Positions 13,579 to 22,524 of a stretch of 64,000 nucleotides of DNA are shown here, piece after piece. The translations under genes and the position numbers were made by a program. Location: positions 310,001 to 374,000 of the forward strand of contig OY783213.1 of assembly GCA_963678705.1 (NCBI GenBank), read 5' to 3'. Source of the DNA: Panorpa germanica (lineage: Eukaryota > Arthropoda > Insecta > Mecoptera > Panorpidae). Each line of letters starts with the position of its first letter. Position 1 is the stretch's first letter. The notes under the pieces are model-generated. The model was given only the letters and a program-made list of their open reading frames with translations. It was not told where the DNA came from and did no database searches.

Positions 13579-14252
13579 CTCATGTACATACGTGTACTTA
13601 AGCCTACTTACTAACCATTTGTTTGTTACCATTGATTGTTTATGAACGATCAATCACTTTTTCAAAAAAAATTGCATATATTGTTTACTTAATCACTAAT
13701 AACAATTAATACACTCTCTTTATTATTTGAAACACGCATTTATATAAACTAATTCTTATGTTTTAATATTATTTATAGGTAATGTTAATCGACTTACTTA
13801 ATAGTGGGCGGCAACCTTTTGTCTTCCGTATATTTGTAGTGTTTATATAAGGTCTTCCTTATATAGCTCTACAGATTTCTTAAATTTCTTAACCACTTGA
13901 TGTTTTAGCACTAACACTAACCTAATTATTATCACTTTTTTTGTCTATCGCACTTATTAATGTCTTATATCAAACAACAAAGTTACAATTTTGAGGTTAT
14001 GTTTATAAGACCGCGTGTACGCGTAATGAAAAATTCATTTTCAACACAGCTTTCCAACTGTTAAACTTTTGTAAAAACACTTTGTTTAGGGTAAATTAAC
14101 ACAAATTTAAAACAAACTTAAATACTTTTCGTTAGAAAAAGTATTCATATAATTTATTTAATTTTTTTCCGTAATTAATTACTCACTTTTAATCACTTTT
14201 TTCACCTAAAGTAGCAGTAGCCGATCACACACATAGTAGATAGGGACCACTT

Positions 14253-15137
14253 GTGTTGCAAAGCAATATTTACGTCCTTGTAAACCAATACGTAGGTCTC
14301 CCTTTTTCTATTAAGTCCCATCTGTCTTGCCAGAGCTTATGCATATATGCATTCATCTCTTTGGAAATACATTTGGTATCGTCTCCAGACTTTTATCCTA
14401 CAGCCGCATTAACTTTAAATCCTCTAAATTTGATTTTTTTAGTTCTAGCGTAATTTGTACTTGAGTGAGTGCATGAGTGATTTTTAAATCTAAAGGAATT
14501 GTCTCCGAAATCACCTGCACTACTTCTGTAGATACAGTTCTGCAACAACGCGTCATCGTCAATAACATAGTTCTTTGCATGGAGGATCCGAAAGATTGAT
14601 CCTGTAATACCATGCCGAAGCACAATACACAACCATTGGCATAAATGCCCCCTTGTATAGTGTCGGCATAGTTGCCGAGTTTAAGCTCCATTCCGTCCTT
14701 GTGACACGCGCAAGGTGTGTTACAAGTTTATCATTCGTTGTTATCGTATTTGTTTTGTAGCTTTGTAGCTTCAAGAAACTACAGATTTTATATATAGCAG
14801 GTCGAAAACGGCTATCTAGTTGTTCTCTACTATTTGCACCGATAAGGATCACATGATCGTCGGCAAAACAAACGTTCACACAACCTTTCGAGTGAGAAAC
14901 ACAGTTCTCGTCGAATAGCATGTTCCAGAGCTCAGACCCTATTACGGATCGCTGAGGACAACCTCTAAATTGTTGCCTCTTCATGAAACGGTAATCGTAA
15001 AATGTAAAATTAATGTTCGACAATGAAAATAGTTCTCCATAGCGCTGAAGACGTACCTAGAGGTTTTTGCCGGCCTAATTTTTTGAAGTTTACTTGGCCA
15101 CCAGACATTATCAAAGGCACACTGAATTTCTATAAAT
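14253..15137 (-). pseudogene. R1-clade RT relic (monomer ending near 15137)
   Basis: This is the longest open relic in the array (14559-15023, 154 codons), with GCPQRSVIGSELWNMLF and CFADDHVIL. It is followed by an out-of-frame post-RT segment (14398-14691). The monomer's non-coding half is split by element A. Confidence 0.8.
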
Positions 15138-15294
15138 ATCTCATGTACATACTTGTACTTAAGCCTACTTACTTATTATTTGTTTGTTACCATGGATTGT
15201 TCATGAACGATCAATCACTATTTCCAAGAAAACTGCATATATTGTTCACTTAATCACTTATTACAATTATTACACTCTCTTTTTTATTTGAAAC

Positions 15295-15300
15295 ACGCAT
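15295..15300. repeat. Target-site duplication, left copy (ACGCAT)
   Basis: ACGCAT directly precedes the element A terminus and recurs directly after the other terminus at 28356-28361. A 6-bp duplication is characteristic of Polinton/Maverick integration. Uninterrupted monomers carry a single ACGCAT in the context AAACACGCATTTATAT. Confidence 0.95.
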
Positions 15301-16852
15301 AGTAGTGTTACTAAGCCGTTTCTGGCTTAAATTTGAGTTGAGTTGGTTGAGTTGGAAATTATTGGGGTGGGGATGCATATAGGTCACGGTATAAAGAAGG
15401 GGGCGTGGCTAGACAATGTTGGCGGTAATAGTGGGGTGAGGAGTGAGGGGTAACTGGATAAGCTGTGTTGTGATTGGTTTAGAAGATGATGACCTCATTA
15501 CAGACTTTATCTCTAGGTACAGTCTCTTTAATATCCTAGGATATGAGTGAGAAAGCAGTAATATGAAAGAGTGAGATAGCGATAATAAGTATTACGTGTG
15601 TGTTAGTATTGGTGTAGAAGATATGATCGTAATTATTGCATACTTCGTCAATTTCCGGAAACCAATCGTTTATGTTCGTGTCCTGAGATATGTGTGAGAA
15701 AGCAGTATTGTGAAAGAGTGAAATAGCGATATTATACATTATACCATGTGACGTCATAATAAAATAAGATTTTGTTTTTACATGTACCAATAACGTCATA
15801 GGTATCGATATATTTAATAATATACAATTAGCTTAGCAAAAATTATTCTTACAGTGTAACATTTATGTTTCTTACAATGTAATAGATAGAGGGCAGCGAC
15901 CTTATACTGAACTTATAATTTCCCATGCATTAAGAGTTTATTAAACTATATTTTTATATGCAATAAGTTCTTCCTGATAAAACACATGTTCTTCACATAT
16001 AGGTTATTTGCAAGCAGCACATGTGTTAAACTGTGTGAGAACTTTGGATATAAATTATTCTTATGCAATTTTTTTTGTTATGCATTTGAAGTATACATTT
16101 CATGTTTTAGTTAAATGTAGGGGCCGGATTGGGTATTGTTGTATTAGATTATTTATTTAAGTATACTAAAAGTTAAAATATACGTACATTATATAATTGA
16201 TGATTCTCAAAGCATACAGTTATTTTTTTTTTTATGTGTTGTAATAATTATAAAGTCTTATAAGTCAGACAATGGTGTTGTTTTACATATATGAGGTTAT
16301 AACACCACAGTAACTGTTAAAATAGTAGGAGGATATTTTATTATACAAATTTATTAGGCAGCGGTTTGATCCATATGTATATGGCTATATAGGTTGTGGA
16401 TAATAGTAGAATCACAATTAGCTAAACCAAAAGCTCTAACTTAAGTTGAAACAAACTTTTTAAAATAAAACTGCTCGAAGGGTCGGGGCCCCGAGAATTT
16501 TATTTATTTTGAATGGGGGGATGATAGAATTAAGAATTGATAGTCTGATGGTAAATATATTATAGTATTAAATAAGTAAAGTGCTACCCTGTTAAATTTT
16601 TATATTATATTTTTTATATATATATATGTATATATAAGTCTAAGGATATGATTGTATCACATTAAACCAAAAGGATTTTGTGCAGTTTGTGTATTAAATT
16701 GTCTTGCAAAGTCTTGTTCTGAGTTAGTTAATGAATATTAGTTCTTTTTAAATAACTTGTGTTTTTAAATAATTTAGTGGCTATTTAGTGCTATTTAAAA
16801 ATGTCAACAGCAAGATTAGAATGAACAAAAACTTAAATCATCTTCTGTTTAT
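15301..16852. repeat. Left terminal region of element A (inverted repeat, non-coding)
   Basis: About 1.55 kb without a convincing gene. The outer 200 bp is G/T-rich on the + strand. It has a 14-bp palindrome ATATCCTAGGATAT at 15531-15544. Two direct repeats of about 46 bp lie at about 15541-15586 and 15690-15736 (shared core GAGAAAGCAGTA). A GC-rich palindrome TCGGGGCCCCGA sits at 16483-16494 and a TA-rich stretch near 16610-16636. The apparent 87-codon frame at 15536-15799 (- strand) is produced by the direct repeats; I do not call it a gene. Everything recurs inverted at 26506-28355. Confidence 0.85.
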
Positions 16853-17218
16853 TTGCAGAAAGAATCTTGGGACAACTTGCTTAATATATCTAATTGTATA
16901 ACAGTGACATTAAAAAATTATAATTTGTGTTCTAAATTAGTGGATAAATCTTTATATCAAGTTCAAAATAATTTGTTTAATGTGTTAAAGGATACTCAAA
17001 GTATAAATTATAAAAATCACAATATTAATTTTTATGAGTGTTTTATTAAAAATAATATAAATAACCATATTGATTTAAATAATAATTTTAGCCATATATC
17101 ATCAAAAATAAACTTGGAACTGTTGGAACAAGAAATAAAAATTTTGTGCATAGACTTTTTTAAAATTAAATTATACAATAACGCTCAAGAATATATATAT
17201 ATATATATATATATATAA
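16853..17218 (+). CDS. Unknown 121-codon frame, left arm (no ATG)
   Basis: The frame begins at a TTG; there is no ATG in frame near its start and no internal Met. The sequence before it, TTTATTTGCAG, looks like a 3' splice acceptor, so it may be a downstream exon or simply a broken gene. The product would be rich in Asn, Ile and Leu with no recognised domain. The 3' end runs into an (AT)n tract coding for repeated Tyr-Ile, expanded relative to the right-arm copy. It lies 11 bp before the 273-residue gene on the same strand. Conservation in the right arm supports past coding function. Confidence 0.45.
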   Translation: MQKESWDNLLNISNCITVTLKNYNLCSKLVDKSLYQVQNNLFNVLKDTQSINYKNHNINFYECFIKNNINNHIDLNNNFSHISSKINLELLEQEIKILCIDFFKIKLYNNAQEYIYIYIYI

Positions 17219-17229
17219 CTTATCAAAAA

Positions 17230-18051
17230 ATGGAATCGAGTTTTGATTTGGAAGATTTATTATTTGTAGAAAATATTCATATTGATGATAGCCAGCTATT
17301 AAGTTTAGATATTGATCCTTTGCTTTTTGATGAAGGTTTTTCATTACCTGAATTATTAAATTCAGATATTGAGATACAGAATATGTCTGAAATTACAACT
17401 TCCTTAAACAATGAGGAGGATTTTAATACAAATTTGACTCCTTCTAAATTGACTGCAGTTCCATTTTTATTTAATGAAGCACCTATATTATTAAAAAAAG
17501 ATATGTATTTAATCAAAATAGGTTTAAATTGTATTAATCAGTTTAAACCAGAAATTTACATATATAATAAATATAATTTCGGACTAAAGTTAAATTTATG
17601 TGATTATTTTGTGCTTATAGAGCATATTAAGCAATTGAAAAATATGTTTAATGAACAATTGGTAATACCATCGAATATATTAATAGGAACAAACTATAAA
17701 ATAAATATATTTAATCCAAATAGTATTGCAATTATTTCAAATTGTAAAACTCAAATATCAGTATTTTTAAATATTTTTGATTTAATACATTTCTTATCCT
17801 TAAATGATTATATTAATGCTATTGGTAAACATTTTTCTGAAATGCAAATTGATTTGTTTAATACATATAATATATTTTTAAATAGTATTGTAATGTATTT
17901 TAAAAATAAAAATATTGGTGTTTCGAAAGAGATTTTGACTCAATTTTTATTTTACGAATGTGAAGAGTTAAATTCTAATGATATATTATTAAAAATGATA
18001 ATAATTTCAAACATGTCGTATATATTAAAAGAAATATCAAAACTATTGTAA
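17230..18051 (+). CDS. Unknown 273-residue protein, left arm
   Basis: An intact ATG-to-stop frame. The N-terminal about 90 residues are acidic and Ser/Asn-rich (LEDLLFVENIHIDD, DIDPLLFDE). The remainder is hydrophobic, Asn/Ile-rich and probably alpha-helical. There is no signal peptide and no motif I recognise. The right-arm copy (25283-26104) has exactly the same length with roughly 15 amino-acid differences and no stop, so it is a real gene. Position next to the terminus and the absence of a recognisable capsid gene make a structural or regulatory role possible, but this is speculation. Confidence 0.7.
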   Translation: MESSFDLEDLLFVENIHIDDSQLLSLDIDPLLFDEGFSLPELLNSDIEIQNMSEITTSLNNEEDFNTNLTPSKLTAVPFLFNEAPILLKKDMYLIKIGLNCINQFKPEIYIYNKYNFGLKLNLCDYFVLIEHIKQLKNMFNEQLVIPSNILIGTNYKINIFNPNSIAIISNCKTQISVFLNIFDLIHFLSLNDYINAIGKHFSEMQIDLFNTYNIFLNSIVMYFKNKNIGVSKEILTQFLFYECEELNSNDILLKMIIISNMSYILKEISKLL

Positions 18052-18105
18052 TTACTTAATTTATAATATATATATATAAATTTAAAATGTATATAATTCT
18101 TTTAT

Positions 18106-18471
18106 TTATTTATTTATTAGGGTATAACTACATCCATTAGAATCATAATATATTATATAATTACAATCATAACAGTTTCTTATTTGACATGGAGGACCAT
18201 CTCTTTGTATGTTTCCTTTGTTATAATGTTTGTAACATAATCGACGTCCTTGTATATTTTGATTTTCTTTTAAATACATTGGAAGCCGGTTCCAGTTTTG
18301 TTCAATATCGGTAGAGAACATTATATAATGCAAGAAAAACTCTGTCGGTAAATAATGTAATTCTTCATCAGTAAGATTTTCTAGTAAACACTCATTTTCT
18401 TTAAATAATTTTAAAATAGCTCCAACTTTTGAAATCGTTTTCGAAACTTGTTCATGATCATTTAAACCCAT
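18106..18471 (-). CDS. Unknown Cys-rich 121-residue protein, left arm
   Basis: An intact frame, convergent with the 273-residue gene and divergent from the ATPase. The N-terminal half is charged and helical (VSKTISKVGAILKLF). The last 45 residues contain several Cys and a His (LCYKHYN, PPCQIRNCYDC) that could bind zinc. The start ATG lies inside the last copy of an 11-bp AACGTAATGGG repeat. The right-arm copy 24861-25226 is the same length with only a few changes. Function is not recognised. Confidence 0.7.
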   Translation of the reverse strand: MGLNDHEQVSKTISKVGAILKLFKENECLLENLTDEELHYLPTEFFLHYIMFSTDIEQNWNRLPMYLKENQNIQGRRLCYKHYNKGNIQRDGPPCQIRNCYDCNYIIYYDSNGCSYTLINK

Positions 18472-18537
18472 TACGTTTAATTTACGTTTAAATTACTTTC
18501 CCATTACGTTGAGTTTACGTTCAAATTACGTTCCCAT
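18468..18537. promoter_or_regulatory. 11-bp repeat cluster between divergent genes, left arm
   Basis: About six copies of an 11-bp motif (AACGTAATGGG / AACGTAATTTG / AACGTAAATTM on the - strand) sit between the Cys-rich gene and the ATPase. Spacing of one helical turn and position between divergent starts suggest a promoter or protein-binding array. One copy carries the Cys-rich gene's ATG. Function is inferred only. Confidence 0.5.
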
Positions 18538-18611
18538 ATAATATTTTCATATATAAAGATTAAATATTTAAAACGTATTTTATTACTTTATAACACATGC
18601 CTGGTTAAACA

Positions 18612-19163
18612 ATGAAGTTTATAAAGCAAAAAGAAACTCTTTCTGTAAAAAATATTGATAATCAAAGTAATAATTACACTAATAATTCAAAACATGGATC
18701 ATTATTACCAAATGACATTAGATGCATTATTTGTGGACCTTCAAACTGTGGAAAAACTAATGTTATGTTTAATCTAATTGAACATCCAAATGGGTTGCGA
18801 TTTAAAAATATATACATTTATTCAAAATCTTTATATCAACCAAAATATAAAATATTACAACAAATTATGAAGAATATTAATGGTATGGGATACTATACCT
18901 ACACTGACAATAAAGAGATTATTAGACCTGAAGATGCTAGCCCAAATTCTATATTCATATTTGATGATGTTGCTTGCGATAAACAAAATAATATTCGAAA
19001 TTTTTTAGCATGGGCCGTCATAATTTGATAGACTCTTTCTATTTATGTCAGACTTACAGCAAAATTCCAAAGCAATTAATACGAGATAATACTAATTTTA
19101 TTATATTATTCAAGCAAGATGACTTAAATTTAAAGCATATATATGATGATCATGTTAACTTTG
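18612..19163 (+). pseudogene. Packaging-type (FtsK/HerA-A32-like) ATPase, left arm, frameshifted
   Basis: Residues 42-49 form a Walker A motif (GPSNCGKT) and residues 114-119 a Walker B (IFIFDD). This is the fold used by Polintons and large DNA viruses to pump DNA into capsids. A T-run at 19001-19006 is one base shorter than in the right arm and shifts the frame after about 130 residues. Near 19163 about 370 bp (the 3' end of the gene plus the spacer) are deleted relative to the right arm, so the DUF8207-like gene follows almost immediately. Confidence 0.85.
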
Positions 19164-19173
19164 TAATGTAACC

Positions 19174-20439
19174 ATGTTTAAATCAAAGAAGCGTGCAAAA
19201 AATACTGTGGTTAAAATAAAGACTCCTCCTACCAGATTTAAAAAAAGGAATAGTAAACGTAAAATAATAAGCAATACGACTAATGATGAAGATAAAAAAT
19301 TAACACGCGATATTATTAAATCAAGCGATTCTATAAGACAAAAGTATCTCGCATTAAAACTAGGGGAATCTGAGGCACAAAGGTACCTTGACAAACAGCT
19401 TGAACCAATAACTACACCACTAAATATACTAGCTAATAAAAGTACTTCCAATATTAAATTAGCGCAACCAATCAAACAAGATATTGATACAAAACCGTAT
19501 GATTTCAAGGTTGAAACAATTAAATCTAAGTTAGATAACATGTTAAAAGAACCACTAGACACTACATCGACACCAGAAAATGTATCATTAGCAGGTGAAA
19601 AACCAAGTATAACGCAAGAACCAACAATGGAACTTAGTCAGTTAGATGATGAGGTTTTTGAAACAAATGAACCCTTAGAATATAGTAGAGTACAAGATCC
19701 AAACTTAATTAAGACATCTATAAAACTGTCTGAAGTTGAAGAAAATCTTAAAAAACAAGTTAATAAATACGCCTTTCAATATTTAATTGATTTTAATAGA
19801 CGAGAAGGTGATCCAAGTATATTTGATCATACATTTGGTATAAATTTAGAAGATGGTAATTTAATATTAGGAAAAACACTGGTTACGTTTGATAAAGAAG
19901 GTATTATAATAGGCAATAAAAAATATAAGTCATCCCCCGGATTATATGAATTGCTTTTTAAAATAGATCCAAGCACAAATATTTATAGTAAGGAAGATTT
20001 AGAGGATTATAAAACAATTTTAACTGATACAAATGCACATAGAACATTATATTAACCTAGTGGTAAAATTAAATCTAACAAAGGTATAAAATATAAAAAA
20101 ATTATATCGCTATTATTTCCTTCTCAAACAAAATTAAGTGCCCCAGCGTCTTCAACACCATATTCTTCAGAAAGATTACAAAACGTTCGATCAAGACTTT
20201 TGCAGCGTACGTCCTTAGTTGGTTTACAAAATAATAAACGTTTAGGAGGTGGCAATTTAATACCAAACTTTATGACTTTAAACAATAATCAAAAGGATTT
20301 CATTTACTGGGATGACCCAAATGAATTGGTTGAAAGATTACGACTACTTATTAGTTCAAAAATGGCGGGCAATACATCACATGACAATGAAATTATTTCA
20401 ATAGTTGAAGAATTAAAAGAAGCTAATATTATTATATAA
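19174..20439 (+). pseudogene. DUF8207-like protein, left arm, one nonsense codon
   Basis: A 422-codon frame with a basic N-terminus (KSKKRAKNTVVKIK), a middle acidic linker, and a conserved C-terminal half ending YWDDPNELVERLRLL. From memory this matches the DUF8207 family, which is frequent in invertebrate genomes beside such polymerases; I could not search it. Codon 294 (20053-20055) is TAA where the right arm has TTA. The frame stays open on both sides, so the gene is probably dead but only recently. Biochemical function unknown. Confidence 0.75.
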
Positions 20440-20495
20440 ATACTTAAACACATTCCCTTCTTTTTCATTAATTTATAACTACTCATGTAAGTAAC

Positions 20496-20723
20496 ATGAC
20501 TATTAACAAATTTGGAGTACATATACATAAGAAAAAAATTACTCGGCACGAAACAGTATCAAAAAATGATTTAATTATTATAGATAGACGTTTAAAAGCT
20601 GTAGAGAAAGATATTTATGATGCTTATATTAATAACTTTCAAAACTTTATTGAAGTAAATAAAAAAATTGCAACATTATTTACAGAATTAAAAACAAAAC
20701 ATAGATTAGATATTAGTTCTTGA
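20496..20723 (+). CDS. Unknown 75-residue helical protein, left arm
   Basis: A small intact frame between the DUF8207-like and integrase genes on the same strand. It starts MTINKFGVHIHKKK and continues as a charged, probably coiled-coil helix (RRLKAVEKDIYDAYINN). Copies at 22241-22468 and 59791-60018 (- strand) have exactly the same length and no stop, strong evidence of selection for coding. No family recognised. Confidence 0.7.
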   Translation: MTINKFGVHIHKKKITRHETVSKNDLIIIDRRLKAVEKDIYDAYINNFQNFIEVNKKIATLFTELKTKHRLDISS

Positions 20724-20745
20724 TAAATTTTGTGTAATAATAAGT

Positions 20746-21675
20746 ATGAGCAAAACAAAAATAGGTATAATTAATGAGATACATAAACCTGCACTTAAAA
20801 ACTATAAGCGTAGACATGTAATCATAAAAGATCTAAATGATTCTTGGCAAGCTGATTTAGTAGAAATGATTCCGTATGCAAAAGAAAACAAAGGTTACAA
20901 GTATTTACTCACAGTAATTGATATATTTTCTAAATATGCATGGGCAGTTCCAGTAAAATCAAAATCTGCAAAAGACGTTACTGTTGCATTTGAAAATATT
21001 TTATTAAAAAATAAGAATAAGGTTCCGAAAAACTTACAAACAGATAACGGAAATGAATTTTATAACACTGAATTTAAAAAAGTTATAGATTCGTATGATA
21101 TAAACCATTATAGTACATTTAGTAATATGAAAGCATCGATTGTTGAAAGATTTAATAGAACTCTAAAAAATGCCATGTGGAAAGATTTTAGTATAAAAGG
21201 CAACTATAATTATATTAATAACATTGATGCACTTGTTAAGAAATATAATAATTCTCATCATTCAACAATTAATATGAAGCCATCTCAAGTATCAATAAAA
21301 AATGAAAAAAAATTATTAGGAAATGTATACAATAGAATAAAAAGGGTCGGTTTAAGTCGATATAAAGTTGGAGATTATGTTCGTTTAAGCAAAACCAAAT
21401 CATTATTTGCAAAAGGGTATACTCCTAACTGGGGTACCGAAATATTTACTATATCAAAAGTACAACTAACTAATCCAGTCACATATTTACTTAATGATTC
21501 TCTTGGCCAATCAATTGCAGGCGCGTTTTACGAACAAGAAATACAACAAACAAAATATCCAGATATATATCTAGTTGAGAAAGTTTTACAGAAAAAAGGA
21601 AAAAGAGTTTTTGTAAAGTGGTTAGGTTTAGATAAATCTCATAACAGTTGGATAGATGCTAAAAATATTGTATAA
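20746..21675 (+). CDS. Polinton integrase with chromodomain, left arm (intact)
   Basis: A 309-residue retroviral-type integrase. The DDE catalytic triad is Asp37 (WQADLVE), Asp100 (LQTDNGNEFY) and Glu134 (SIVERFNR), in rve-core order. The C-terminal 40 residues form a chromodomain (VFVKWLGL, NSWIDA) that could bind modified histones and steer insertion. It inserts element ends into chromosomal DNA and gives the 6-bp target duplication. This is the only intact integrase in the window: the right-arm copy is truncated and the element B copy has a stop. An AATAAA follows the stop. Shared with Polinton c-integrases; confident. Confidence 0.92.
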   Translation: MSKTKIGIINEIHKPALKNYKRRHVIIKDLNDSWQADLVEMIPYAKENKGYKYLLTVIDIFSKYAWAVPVKSKSAKDVTVAFENILLKNKNKVPKNLQTDNGNEFYNTEFKKVIDSYDINHYSTFSNMKASIVERFNRTLKNAMWKDFSIKGNYNYINNIDALVKKYNNSHHSTINMKPSQVSIKNEKKLLGNVYNRIKRVGLSRYKVGDYVRLSKTKSLFAKGYTPNWGTEIFTISKVQLTNPVTYLLNDSLGQSIAGAFYEQEIQQTKYPDIYLVEKVLQKKGKRVFVKWLGLDKSHNSWIDAKNIV

Positions 21676-21740
21676 CATTTTAAATAAATAAAACTATTGG
21701 TTATTATAAATATGTATTTATTTTTACAATAAAAATATAC

Positions 21741-21857
21741 TTATAACAATAAATCGCTCTCACTAAAACCCCAAGGCAAAGTATCGGTACTATTTTTTAT
21801 AATACACCGTTTATCATCAAAAGGACTTAAAGCAATTTTTGTTTGCTTAATAGAGTG
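21741..21857 (-). pseudogene. PolB stump: last 39 codons, in the loop of element A
   Basis: On the - strand it encodes a tail with [17 protein letters not shown] and DTLPWGF, matching the C-terminus of the intact PolB at 54959-58771, including the stop. It is convergent with the integrase at the same spacing (about 65 bp) as in element B. The rest of the polymerase is absent, which shows that element A derives from an element of the same gene order. Confidence 0.88.
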
Positions 21858-21934
21858 CATTTATTATCTTAATAAACATTGATAACGTCAGTAACTCGCG
21901 CGAGTAACTACAACATTTTTTGTTTCACAATTTT
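21858..21934. other. Loop junction of the element A palindrome
   Basis: 21858-21886 matches, inverted, the ATPase-downstream spacer of the right arm (about 23942-23970; shared TTATTATCTTAATAAAC). It is followed by a 12-bp palindrome ACTCGCGCGAGT (21894-21905) and about 30 bp of unclear origin before the right-arm integrase begins near 21935. It looks like a scar of template switching or end joining. Confidence 0.6.
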
Positions 21935-22218
21935 TTCGGAACCTTATTCTTATTTTTTAATAAAATATTTTCAAATGCAACAGTAACGTCTTTTGCAGAT
22001 TTTGATTTTACTGGAACTGCCCATGCATATTTAGAAAATATATCAATTACTGTGAGTAAATACTTGTAACCTTTGTTTTCTTTTGCATACGGAATCATTT
22101 CTACTAAATTAGCTTGCCAAGAATCATTTAGACCTTATATGATTACATGTCTACGCTTATATTTTTTAAGTGCAGGATTATGTAACTCATTAATTATACC
22201 TATTTTTGTTTTGCTCAT
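21935..22218 (-). pseudogene. Integrase fragment, right arm (first about 95 codons)
   Basis: This inverted copy of the integrase 5' part includes the first catalytic Asp region but is cut at GGTTCCGAA, before the second Asp. A TAA at 22135-22137 also interrupts it, so it cannot make integrase. Confidence 0.88.
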
Positions 22219-22240
22219 ACTTATTATTACACAAAATTTA

Positions 22241-22468
22241 TCAACAACTAATATCTAAACTATGTTTTGTTTTTAATTCTGTAATTAATGTTGCAATTTT
22301 TTTATTTACTTCAATAAAGTTTTGAAAGTTATTAATATAAGCATCATGAATATCTTTCTCTACAGCTTTTAAACGTCTATCTATAATAATTAAATCAGTT
22401 TTTGATACTGTTTCGTGCCGAGTAATTTTTTTCTTATGTATATGTACTCCAAATTTGTTAATAGTCAT
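22241..22468 (-). CDS. Unknown 75-residue helical protein, right arm
   Basis: Intact; differs from the left-arm copy by only a few residues (for example K-N-D to K-T-D, LFTEL to LITEL). Same start and same neighbours. See the left-arm copy at 20496 for the description. Confidence 0.7.
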   Translation of the reverse strand: MTINKFGVHIHKKKITRHETVSKTDLIIIDRRLKAVEKDIHDAYINNFQNFIEVNKKIATLITELKTKHSLDISC

Positions 22469-22524
22469 GTTACTTACATGAGTAGTTATAAATTAATGAA
22501 AAAGAAGGGAATGTGTTTAAGTAT

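Larger units (their letters stand above)
3411..15300 (-). repeat. Tandem satellite array 2a, monomers of about 1.56 kb
   Basis: Monomer boundaries, taken at the conserved GGTTTTTGCCGG block, fall near 3411, 4971, 5691, 7248, 8805, 10355, 11943, 13501 and 15062. Spacing is about 1550-1590 bp except for one truncated 720-bp monomer (4971-5691). Each monomer holds about 0.85 kb of R1-type RT relic (- strand) and about 0.7 kb of non-coding DNA. The non-coding part has an imperfect palindrome around TTCATGAA, a TATATAAAC block and a CGCGTGTACGCG block. Monomers four apart resemble each other best (about 6.26 kb period). Element A interrupts the last monomer. Confidence 0.93.

Noticed and set aside
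15536-15799. 87-codon frame on the - strand near the element A terminus, repeated at 27857-28120
   Set aside because: The frame is produced by two direct repeats in the terminal region (its product contains the same IAISLFH segment twice). There is no sign of independent coding selection.
18106-18471. Possible homology of the Cys-rich protein to a known zinc-finger family
   Set aside because: The Cys/His spacing matches no pattern I can name with confidence, so only a possible zinc-binding role is stated.
19155-19562. 135-codon - strand frame rich in hydrophobic residues (also 23402-23728 +)
   Set aside because: It is antisense to the DUF8207-like gene; the hydrophobic look comes from reading the Lys/Asn-rich codons backwards.
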